Positions 7,963-14,869 of a stretch of 41,196 bases of DNA are shown here, one piece after another; position 1 is the first letter of the stretch, and every line of letters starts with the position of its first letter. This DNA comes from Lentisphaerota bacterium. Its GTDB lineage: Bacteria; Verrucomicrobiota; Lentisphaeria; Oligosphaerales; JABHEG01. The stretch is taken from NCBI GenBank assembly GCA_018676675.1, contig JABHEG010000023.1, positions 1 through 41,196 of the forward strand. The letters run 5' to 3'. Both the position numbers and the translations under genes were made by a program. The notes beneath the pieces are model-generated. The model made no database searches. It was not told the DNA's origin and saw only the letters and a list, made by a program, of their open reading frames with translations.

Positions 7963-9262
7963 GATGCTTCCTCCGATCAATCACCTTCCGGATCTTCCGT
8001 TCATCGAATTTCTCGGGAGGCAGAAACTCGAGGGCGAAACGTACGAATCCGCCGTGGAAGGCTGAGTCCAGCTCGAAAATGTGGAACTTCAGAGCTTCCA
8101 TGATCTTGTCGGCCTGGCCGTGGAGTTCCTCCGGCAGCGACACTGTCATGAGTGTGTTCCCGCGCTCTTCGGAGGCATCCTCCAGGCCTATGGACATGAA
8201 TCGCACCGCCGGCACGACGGCTTTCAAGCCCTCCAGGATGGCCGCATACCTGAATTTGTCTCCGGTTAAGATAAAGCTGTCATTCGTTCGTTCAACGAAA
8301 GACAGGCGGGGGAGGGGATCACCGCAGGGGCACGGGGTGTCGTCCAGGCGGGCAACATCTCCAACCTGGTACTTTACCATCGCCTGGTGGTGCAGGTGCA
8401 GCGTGGTCAGGAAGACCTCTCCCTCGTAGATGCCATCGCCGAGCGGGCGGGCTTCCTGCAGCGTCGGGCAGATCTGTTCGGGGTCAAAGTGGCACCCATT
8501 GGCGCAATCGCACTCCCCTCCCATGCCCCCGATCTCAGTGGTCCCGTAGAAGGAGTAGACACCGCATCCCCACGCCTCCTGTATTTCCCGCTTGAGCTCG
8601 GGGTGTAAGGCCTCGCCCATGTGAATGAAGGAGCGCACAGGGCACGTGTCGGGAGTCCAGATCGACCGGATGTGGGGCCAGGCCCGAACCATGAGACTGG
8701 GAAGCGTCAGCACGACATTGGGGCGCAGACCCGCCAGCGGCGCCACGGAGGTCGCGTAGTTGCTGGTCAGTCGCAGAAAGGTCGTCTGTCGAGCGCCGAG
8801 GTGTCTGGCGGCCCGGAAATAGAAGTCATAGATCTCGGGAACACCGACTTCCAGACACACGAAATGGTCGCCTTGGCGCATTCCTGCACGTTTGAAGACG
8901 GTCTCGGTAACTGCCTGCTCCGCGAGTTCGTCTTCCGGGGCGTTGAGCCGCAGGACGCAGTGTGCGGTGGAGCCGGAGCTGAGGTCGGCTGTGAATGGCC
9001 TTTGGTCCAACGCCTTCAGGGCCTCCGGATACAGCGTGTTACGGTATTCCTCTTTCGTCGTCACAGGTAGAGCCCCAAGCGCTTCGACCGGATCGTCGGT
9101 CGGAGAAACTCCGGCGTCAAGCAAGCGTTCGGCGTAGAACGGTGACGTCTCCTGAAGCCTCGTGAGGAAGCGGGTGAGGCGACTCCGGAAGCGAGGGCTG
9201 TCCATGACCAGGGAGACGTCTTCGCCGTGTCGGACAAAATGGTATTGACTCGTTGTAGACAT
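7952..9262 (-). CDS. PaaK-like adenylate-forming enzyme (ANL superfamily)
   Basis: A 436-residue protein close in length to phenylacetate-CoA ligases. Visible motifs are the N-terminal SPFYAERL, the ATP phosphate loop SSGST (95-99), YGTTE (239-243), the PaaK-type metal-binding cluster ECDCANGCH (C251, C253, C257, H258), YQVGDVARL with D302, and CPCG (311-314). A C-terminal lid domain is present. Such enzymes activate a carboxylate as acyl-adenylate and pass it to CoA or another nucleophile. The substrate is unknown, and the neighbours (transglutaminase fold, degenerate ANL, DUF350) do not resemble an aromatic catabolic cluster. GGAGG precedes the ATG by 10 nt. The gene starts 5 bp after the degenerate ANL gene. 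Confidence 0.85.
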   Translation of the reverse strand: MSTTSQYHFVRHGEDVSLVMDSPRFRSRLTRFLTRLQETSPFYAERLLDAGVSPTDDPVEALGALPVTTKEEYRNTLYPEALKALDQRPFTADLSSGSTAHCVLRLNAPEDELAEQAVTETVFKRAGMRQGDHFVCLEVGVPEIYDFYFRAARHLGARQTTFLRLTSNYATSVAPLAGLRPNVVLTLPSLMVRAWPHIRSIWTPDTCPVRSFIHMGEALHPELKREIQEAWGCGVYSFYGTTEIGGMGGECDCANGCHFDPEQICPTLQEARPLGDGIYEGEVFLTTLHLHHQAMVKYQVGDVARLDDTPCPCGDPLPRLSFVERTNDSFILTGDKFRYAAILEGLKAVVPAVRFMSIGLEDASEERGNTLMTVSLPEELHGQADKIMEALKFHIFELDSAFHGGFVRFALEFLPPEKFDERKIRKVIDRRKHLGI

Positions 9263-9267
9263 GGTGT

Positions 9268-10050
9268 CTATGCCTCCCAGCCCGGAATCGGATGCTCGAT
9301 GGCGTAACGCACCAAGGGCATGGTACGCGGCTCGATCGTGGTAATGTGGGGCAGACCTGAGCGCGGATCGACTTCGACCGCGTACTGCGTGCGATCAATG
9401 TCGAAGACCTCACGATCGTCCGGCCTCGAGGCGATCAGGTTCGCTTCGTCGGTGAAGAGCCAGGTCTTCAGACCGACTGCAGGGACAGGACGGTCCAGAT
9501 GGTGTATCAGCAGTAATCGCTCTCGGGCTTGTGGGATGAGCGGGGGCGGGCTTTCCGGCAGACACCACACAATCAGTTCGGGCTTGTGGGCATCAAGTTG
9601 TTGCTGCAGATCCTCACCATGGCCATTCCAATACCAGATTGAGGCAGGCAGGTACTCCCAACCAAGTCCGGCCTCCATGTCGCACGCGAATGGCCCATGG
9701 GCGTCGTCTGTCACGATGAGGACGCGCTTGCCGCATCCGCTCGGCAGCCCGATGTCCTCCAGCGCTTTGACGACACGCTCCTGGCGTGCTTCGAGGTCAT
9801 CTTCTGATTCCACAATCGTGAAGGGGAATCTCCGCACGTTCCGGTGGTAGGGAGGAATGTAGCTGATCAGTTGATGGGTGTGGTCGATGCAATCGGCTGT
9901 ACCCCGGGCGTGGTGATACTCGACAAAGGAGATGAACGGGACCTCCTCCACCGTGGTCGGTTCCGTGCCATAGAGGTCACGGTAGAACGCGGTGCGTCGG
10001 TAGGCATCACGTGCTGCATTCAGTACCGTCGTGCCATCAGTCATAGCCAT
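9268..10050 (-). CDS. Degenerate ANL-like protein (probable partner of the PaaK-like enzyme)
   Basis: About 260 residues. The N-terminus (ARDAYRRTAFYRDLYG, then EEVPFISFVEYH) matches the start of PaaK-family proteins, and the C-terminus (ITTIEPRTMPLVRYAI) resembles the strand where the ANL N-terminal domain normally ends. No SGSTG-type phosphate loop, YGxTE motif or C-terminal lid domain is visible. It therefore looks like a catalytically dead, shortened ANL fold that may act as an adaptor or regulator of the intact ANL encoded next; this is inference and the similarity is weak. TTG, ATG (10050) and ATG (10044) starts are all close to AAGGA; the first ATG is chosen. It overlaps the transglutaminase-like gene by 14 bp. 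Confidence 0.65.
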   Translation of the reverse strand: MAMTDGTTVLNAARDAYRRTAFYRDLYGTEPTTVEEVPFISFVEYHHARGTADCIDHTHQLISYIPPYHRNVRRFPFTIVESEDDLEARQERVVKALEDIGLPSGCGKRVLIVTDDAHGPFACDMEAGLGWEYLPASIWYWNGHGEDLQQQLDAHKPELIVWCLPESPPPLIPQARERLLLIHHLDRPVPAVGLKTWLFTDEANLIASRPDDREVFDIDRTQYAVEVDPRSGLPHITTIEPRTMPLVRYAIEHPIPGWEA

Positions 10051-11494
10051 CAATTCCTTCCGGCCAGAGCTGTTCTCTGACTTCCGGGCTGATTCTTGGT
10101 CGTTGCCAGAAATGGGGTGTCAGGGGCTGTATCACGAACGTGAAGTCACCCGTGTAGGCGGGATCTGCGCAACGCATCCGCAATGCATCGAGTGCTGCTT
10201 CCAGGAGGCGACGCAGAGCAGGATCGGGAACGCACGACATGTTGCCTGCATGAACAAACCGTGGGTGAGGGAAACGTCTTCGCTTGGCGAGGGAAGCGAA
10301 ATGGTGTTCCATGAGTGCCGACCGCTCTCCTCCCCAGTCGAAGTACACCGCGATGTAAGCCTGTGCCGATATATGAAGGCCGAGCCCCTGATCGAAAACA
10401 TAGTCGTGGAGCATGTCCGGGACGTGGAACTCACTCCAGGTGAACAACTGATCCCCGGTCACGGCGGTGACTCGTCTCAGGTTCAGGCGCTCGACCCGGG
10501 AGACCATCCGCGCCCGGTACCCCGCCTTCATGTAGGCGTCGCGATCGGTCCCGGTCAGGAAGAGGAAGGGCACGTTGCCGTTCGTGGGATCGATCAGGCA
10601 CGTCATCTCTCCTGCCTGGGCCTCCAGGAGGCAGTGCTGAGCCCACAGTGGCGCGTCCTCAAAACAACGCCGGGCAGCGCAGTCGGCGATGCGTTCCTCA
10701 ATGTCGCTGGGGAATTCGCTGGTGGAGCCCAGAACAGGTCGGGAAGGCACTCCCAGTACGTGGCAAATGAACTGAAGGGCTCCCGTCTTCTCCCCGCACA
10801 CGCCTCCGAAGCCTCGGGCCATGTTGGTCCACATCTCCGCCCCGGAGCGGAACGGAATGCCGTCCACGAGCTTTGACAGGTTCTCGAAGGGAGCTTCATG
10901 GATTGCCAGTGCGACGCGCAAAAGGAAGCGGGTCTGGTTGCCTGCGTCGAGCTTCTCGGCCAACAGGTTGACTGTGCCATCGTGTCCGTCACCCGGGGCG
11001 ATATCGCGCAATCCGGTCAGCGATTTCCCCTGTCGGTCCACAACGGGGTAGCGTTCGAACTCGAACAACTCGTCAAACGCGGCACTGATGTCATCGACGC
11101 AGGTTTGGTACACGTCGCGTTGCCGATCCGCGATGGACATATTGTCAGACGCATGTCCGGGGGCTGTCTCCGCATCGTCCCTGAAGAGCTCGACAGCGTT
11201 CCAGTCATCGGCAAGTGAAATGGTTGCTTCATCGGTCAACATGCTGCCGCATTGGACCAGAGCGACGGGATCGTTCAGTGTCGACGCCGGGGAAGTCATA
11301 AGCAGACGGAAGGACTCATGCCGCACGGGGTCGGTGGGTTCGGGCAGGAAGCCCTCCACACCATTTGCCACGGCCGCAGGCATCCCGATATAGGTACGGA
11401 AGGCGCTCGTCCGCCACTCCTGCATCGTGTCAGGAACGGCGAGCTTGTACTCCGCGCTGTTTCCGCCACGGTCTGTGAAAACAAGGAGTTTCAT
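10037..11494 (-). CDS. Transglutaminase-like (papain-fold) protein
   Basis: A 485-residue cytoplasmic protein without signal peptide. The transglutaminase core is recognisable: ARGFGGVCGEKTGALQF holds the nucleophile C233, HVLGVPSRPVLG follows as in the family, the His is H287 (WAQHCLLEA), and the acid is D302 in IDPTNG. All three catalytic residues are present, so activity (peptide hydrolysis, deamidation or amide transfer) is plausible. Residues 1-190 and 320-485 are not recognised. The ATGA overlap with the upstream gene and the 14-bp overlap with the downstream gene imply coupled translation. In the operon it sits between a winged-helix-like protein and the ANL pair, which suggests that it and the ANL enzyme work on the same peptide or amine. 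Confidence 0.75.
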   Translation of the reverse strand: MKLLVFTDRGGNSAEYKLAVPDTMQEWRTSAFRTYIGMPAAVANGVEGFLPEPTDPVRHESFRLLMTSPASTLNDPVALVQCGSMLTDEATISLADDWNAVELFRDDAETAPGHASDNMSIADRQRDVYQTCVDDISAAFDELFEFERYPVVDRQGKSLTGLRDIAPGDGHDGTVNLLAEKLDAGNQTRFLLRVALAIHEAPFENLSKLVDGIPFRSGAEMWTNMARGFGGVCGEKTGALQFICHVLGVPSRPVLGSTSEFPSDIEERIADCAARRCFEDAPLWAQHCLLEAQAGEMTCLIDPTNGNVPFLFLTGTDRDAYMKAGYRARMVSRVERLNLRRVTAVTGDQLFTWSEFHVPDMLHDYVFDQGLGLHISAQAYIAVYFDWGGERSALMEHHFASLAKRRRFPHPRFVHAGNMSCVPDPALRRLLEAALDALRMRCADPAYTGDFTFVIQPLTPHFWQRPRISPEVREQLWPEGIDGYD

Positions 11495-12567
11495 TCACCA
11501 TTCGCGCCCAGTTGCTGGAGTGCGGCCAGGACTTCAGCTGAGAAGTTTGTTTTGTAGGCGAGCGCCTCCCGCACGGGGTTGAAGAAGGAGAGCCCCTCCA
11601 CGTGGTCGGCCCATTCACCCGGCCGGAACCACGCCGCGCCTTCCCCGTCCAGAATGCTCAGCAGAACCGATCGCTCGCAGTTTTCCTCCTCGAATTCCAT
11701 CATTTGCACCCGGACATCGAAGCCATCCGGGACCCCGAGCGCCGGCGGGGCGATTGCCACGGAATCGTAGTGGTCGTAGCGTTTCGAGAGATCGAGGGCA
11801 GTGCCCTTCAGTTCGTCGACCGCCGTTTGACCGGCGGCGGTCATCTCGATGCCGACCTGCTTGAACAGCCTGCCAGTCAGGCCGCTGCCACGCGATTCGG
11901 TTCGTTTGATGTGGCCACGTTTCTCGAGATCCCGGAGGGCGGAGGTGACATGTGTGTACTTGTCACTGGACTTCCCCTTCAGAAAACCGTCCAGGGCATG
12001 GTCCCGAATGAACTGCCCGGCGTCCTCGCCGCCAGTTTCCTGGTGAAACGCCACACACATGAGCACAAAGATCGCGCTGTATTCGTGGCGTATGCGATCT
12101 TTCTCCTGTGTATCCAGCTCACTGATGACCGGTGTGAAGACGAGGTCCAGAATCCGGTAGGTCAGTGATTCTTCCTCTATGGTGCACAGGCTGAGGTGTC
12201 TTGATGCGCGGTTGGAGAGTGCAATGGCGGTGCCGGATGGATCGTGATTCAGGTGAATCTCCAGCGCGAGTTGGCCGGTCGTCTGGCTCTGGTAATACTG
12301 AGCCAACTCTTCCTGCATGAAAGGCAGTTCAGGGTAGGCTTCAATGTCGAGTCGGCCGCGCTGTTCGACATTGAGTACATGTTGCTCCAGGAGCTCACGG
12401 ATCGGCAGCTCCGTGGCTCTCGGGTCTTCTATCGTCATGTAGAAGGCTTCTTCAAGAGGCGCGTCGCCGATCGAGATCCGGACGTCCCAGGGATCATCCC
12501 GGTATTCGAGCATATGGTTCGGCCGGAACTCGTATGTCGTTCCGGCCAAGTCCTTGGCGTATGGCAT
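11491..12567 (-). CDS. Hypothetical protein with a winged-helix-like segment
   Basis: A 358-residue soluble protein. No family is recognised for residues 1-180, which look alpha/beta. Residues about 185-255 resemble a winged helix: HALDGFLKG, then DKYTHVTSALRDLEKRGHIKRT, then a GSGLTGRLFKQVGIEMTAAG wing. This pattern is typical of MarR- or PadR-like readers of strand-separated regulators. DNA binding is not proven; the segment could mediate protein contacts. AAGGGA precedes the ATG. The gene begins 13 bp after the lipoprotein gene and shares ATGA with the transglutaminase-like gene. As the first soluble gene of the operon, it may be an autoregulator or a scaffold. Confidence 0.65.
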   Translation of the reverse strand: MPYAKDLAGTTYEFRPNHMLEYRDDPWDVRISIGDAPLEEAFYMTIEDPRATELPIRELLEQHVLNVEQRGRLDIEAYPELPFMQEELAQYYQSQTTGQLALEIHLNHDPSGTAIALSNRASRHLSLCTIEEESLTYRILDLVFTPVISELDTQEKDRIRHEYSAIFVLMCVAFHQETGGEDAGQFIRDHALDGFLKGKSSDKYTHVTSALRDLEKRGHIKRTESRGSGLTGRLFKQVGIEMTAAGQTAVDELKGTALDLSKRYDHYDSVAIAPPALGVPDGFDVRVQMMEFEEENCERSVLLSILDGEGAAWFRPGEWADHVEGLSFFNPVREALAYKTNFSAEVLAALQQLGANGE

Positions 12568-12580
12568 CGTTTCCCTTCAA

Positions 12581-13495
12581 TCAGACTCCGAACCCGCTGA
12601 ATCCTCTGAAGCCGCCCGCGCGGCCCCCGCTTCGGCCGCTGCTTCGACTGCTGCTTCGACTGCTGCTGCGGGAGCTTGAACGGGCCGCCTTGGCCGAGAA
12701 GTGTTTTGACTCGGCCAGACTCCCGGACTTCTGCATCTGGGAGCGAACGGCCCAGCCGGCATTGGAGTTCTGCGTCTTGCCGATGGTGCCGGATTTCCTG
12801 GTTTTATCTATGTAGTGCTGTCTCGCTCCGCTGACATCACTGCTCACGCTCTTGCGGAAGCCGCCACCGTACTTCTTGGACATCTGTCCTTCATAGTTGG
12901 CATTCTGTTTCACCTGCTCACGGAATTGTCCCGAGCCTCGGTAGGTGCGGCGGTGCGACCACATGTCATCGTAGCCCCTGCGTGGCGTGTAGTAGCCGCC
13001 CCAGCCGCGTCCCCAGTACCAATGTCCGAAGTACGGGCCACGGTGCCCATAGTGATGGTTGCTGTAGCGCCGGTCTCTGCGCGGCCCGTAGACCCAGGAT
13101 TCCTTGTAGAACTTGTTGACGCCTGCGCCTTCCAAGGTCGCGCGTTTGCGTGCGCTGTCGATCGTGAGCGTGAACAGCAGATCATCCTTGCCGCTGACCT
13201 TCTTATCGTTGTCCAGATCTTCCCTGGCCTTGAGGACGAACCCCTTCGTCGTCTCTTTGCTGCTGAAGACGACAAGGCCTTCACCCTCGAAGATTTCGTT
13301 GATTCGCTTTTCGAAATCCGAGACGTTCTGGTTCTTCTGAAACGCCTTTCTCACAGCGTCCAGGTTGATGAAGCCCCGTGTTCCCGGGGCGTTAGTCCAC
13401 TGTTTGGAGGTCTTCGAGCATCCGCTGACCAGAGAGGCAGCCGCGGCGATCCCGGTCATGAAAGCGTAGCGCTTGGATCGGCTGGTGTCGTTCAT
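12581..13495 (-). CDS. Ser/Arg/Gly-rich lipoprotein of the DUF350 operon
   Basis: A 304-residue protein. Starting at the ATG at 13495, a signal peptide ends in the lipobox LVSGC (C26). Residues about 35-140 form a charged domain (INLDAVRKAFQ, RINEIFEGEGLVVFSS, DDLLFTLTID). A Tyr/His/Gly/Arg-rich stretch follows (HHYGHRGPYFGHWYWGRGWG), and the C-terminus ends in a run of RSSS repeats and a Gly/Phe-rich tail. The frame extends upstream to 13606, but those codons lack lipoprotein features. Its place directly after the DUF350 gene recalls the DUF1190 protein YjfM beside YjfL in E. coli; the comparison is of position and composition only. It is 13 bp from the next gene and 46 bp from DUF350. Confidence 0.75.
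   Translation of the reverse strand: MNDTSRSKRYAFMTGIAAAASLVSGCSKTSKQWTNAPGTRGFINLDAVRKAFQKNQNVSDFEKRINEIFEGEGLVVFSSKETTKGFVLKAREDLDNDKKVSGKDDLLFTLTIDSARKRATLEGAGVNKFYKESWVYGPRRDRRYSNHHYGHRGPYFGHWYWGRGWGGYYTPRRGYDDMWSHRRTYRGSGQFREQVKQNANYEGQMSKKYGGGFRKSVSSDVSGARQHYIDKTRKSGTIGKTQNSNAGWAVRSQMQKSGSLAESKHFSAKAARSSSRSSSRSSSRSSGRSGGRAGGFRGFSGFGV
12624..12680 (-). repeat. Short tandem codon repeat encoding the RSSS tract
   Basis: On the plus strand GCTGCTTCGACT and close variants recur, encoding successive Ser-Ser-Arg-Ser units near the lipoprotein C-terminus. The tract is prone to slippage and length variation. Confidence 0.6.
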
Positions 13496-13541
13496 AGTGT
13501 TCTTTCCCCCGTCACGGCGGGAAGTACCCAGAGTGTCTACT

Positions 13542-14408
13542 TCAGAGGCAGACGACCAGGATGACTCCCATACCGATCGCCAATGTTGCTTCCATGTACC
13601 CGGCATTGATGTTCCGGTCCCGGACCACTTCGTCCCGGATGCGTGCGCTTGGCAGGAATACCCGGTCGTTAATTATCCGGGTCACGATAAGAAGGAGGCC
13701 ACCTGCGATTGCGTAGTAACCGAAGTGCCAGGAGCGATCCCACACGGTGGTCAACTCGCCGGATTGCATGGTGAGCCCTTTCATCAGAATGATGCTGTAG
13801 GCCAGTACATTCCCCCCGAAGGCCGTTCCGGCTGCTACGTTCCGGTTCTTCCCGATCTCTTCCTGATCGTCATACCCGGTAGAGCGCTGGTAGAGCGCGG
13901 CGAACGCAACCAGGGCGCATTGCCCTGCCCCGAACCCGATGACGGCGGACAGCATGCCTGTGCATCCGTGGATTCCACCTGCGATGACGAGCCCCGAGCC
14001 GACGTATGTGGCAAACATGATGACGGCTACGGCGGTATTCTTGGAGTCGATGATCTCCCGTTCGTTGTCGAAACTGTGCAGGATCAACTTGTCGTTGACG
14101 ACGCCGGCCAGGAACAAGAGTAGCATGCCGAGGAACGCGTAGAGCACGACTGGCCCCAACTCGCCGAGGAAGGCGTCAAGCGTGAGCTCTCCTTCATTGT
14201 CGCCCATGAAGACGCCGCACAGCACAGCGATGATGCCGAGGAAGAACCCGGTCAGCAAGAGGCCGACGGCCGGGTTGTCTTTCTCCGTCAGCTGGCGCTC
14301 GACAGAGTATGTCGTGAGCACGTCGAAGAGCTTCTTGCTGAACCACAGCAGCACCATGGCCGCCAGCACATAGCCCGCCGCGTACACCATCCACGTCAGT
14401 TCTTCCAT
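13542..14408 (-). CDS. Duplicated DUF350 (YjfL-family) membrane protein
   Basis: A 288-residue protein with about eight membrane segments (near 6-24, 47-69, 84-106, 122-142, 145-165, 185-207, 222-243 and 265-288). It contains two DUF350 copies. The repeated signature after a charged loop is seen three times: DNPAVGLLLTGFFLG, NRNVAAGTAFGGNVLAYSII and DRNINAGYMEATLAIGMG. The E. coli homologue YjfL has about 130 residues, so this is a tandem fusion. The function of DUF350 is unknown; in E. coli it lies with a PspA paralogue and a glutathionylspermidine-synthase-like ATP-grasp ligase. The start at 14408 is favoured by GGGAGG at 8-nt spacing. It is the first gene of the eight-gene operon and lies 64 bp from the promoter at 14473-14501. 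Confidence 0.88.
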   Translation of the reverse strand: MEELTWMVYAAGYVLAAMVLLWFSKKLFDVLTTYSVERQLTEKDNPAVGLLLTGFFLGIIAVLCGVFMGDNEGELTLDAFLGELGPVVLYAFLGMLLLFLAGVVNDKLILHSFDNEREIIDSKNTAVAVIMFATYVGSGLVIAGGIHGCTGMLSAVIGFGAGQCALVAFAALYQRSTGYDDQEEIGKNRNVAAGTAFGGNVLAYSIILMKGLTMQSGELTTVWDRSWHFGYYAIAGGLLLIVTRIINDRVFLPSARIRDEVVRDRNINAGYMEATLAIGMGVILVVCL

Positions 14409-14472
14409 TGCGCATTTCCTCCCGGGTGGTGGGCATCCCTCGCGGCCCACGGGTCTCGGTTCAAGTGAAACT

Positions 14473-14501
14473 AAACTACGGGGTTTGCGCACGGTTTTCA
14501 A
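14473..14501 (-). promoter_or_regulatory. Promoter of the eight-gene DUF350 operon
   Basis: On the minus strand: -35 TTGAAA (14501-14496), 17-bp spacer, -10 TAGTTT (14478-14473). The expected leader is about 58 nt. It is the only good promoter pattern seen upstream of the DUF350 gene and abuts the degenerate repeats at 14540-14860. Confidence 0.55.
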
Positions 14502-14539
14502 CTGGCGGCAGGCCCTGTTTCGTTCTCGCTCCCGCGGCT

Positions 14540-14860
14540 GCCTCGAGCCGCGTTCTCCCTGCCGACAGGATCCCCGCTTACGCTGTGCGCGGCTCCGCCG
14601 GCGGGGGTACTCTTCTTTCCGAGCCGCGACTTACGGGAGCGGTTTCCCCAAACAAGGGGTCCCCGCTTACGCTGTGCACGGATTCTCCTTGGGACAGAAT
14701 CATCGCGGGATGGCACCCGCTCCCACATTGCGAGCCGGGAAAGACACCTTTCCGTCCAAGCTGCGACTTACGGGAGCGGTTTCCGCAGACAAGGAGTCCC
14801 GCTCCCGAAAGTTGCGGCTCTGTTTCGACAGCGAGTCTCACCTACGCTGTGCGTGGTCGG
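14540..14860. repeat. Degenerate tandem repeats between the two large operons
   Basis: About three diverged copies of a unit occur. A 22-bp block is identical at 14626-14647 and 14763-14784 (it contains CTTACGGGAGCGGTTTCC). A second block, TCCCCGCTTACGCTGTGC plus a few bases, occurs at 14571-14592 and 14660-14681, with a shorter version near 14843-14856. ACAAGG(G/A)GTCCC links the two blocks in two of the copies. A REP-like element (14701-14727) is interspersed. No gene is supported in 14409-14869. Confidence 0.75.
14701..14727 (-). repeat. REP-like palindromic element
   Basis: Read on the minus strand it begins TGTGGGAGCGGG and ends CCCGCGATG, with GCGGG/CCCGC able to form a hairpin. The pattern resembles Pseudomonas-type REP sequences, which RAYT transposases mobilise. 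Diverged relatives form an inverted pair inside the MITE at 29688-29825. Confidence 0.5.
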
Positions 14861-14869
14861 CACCGGCGA

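Noticed and set aside
12815..13564. 249-residue plus-strand frame
   Set aside because: Antisense shadow of the lipoprotein gene.
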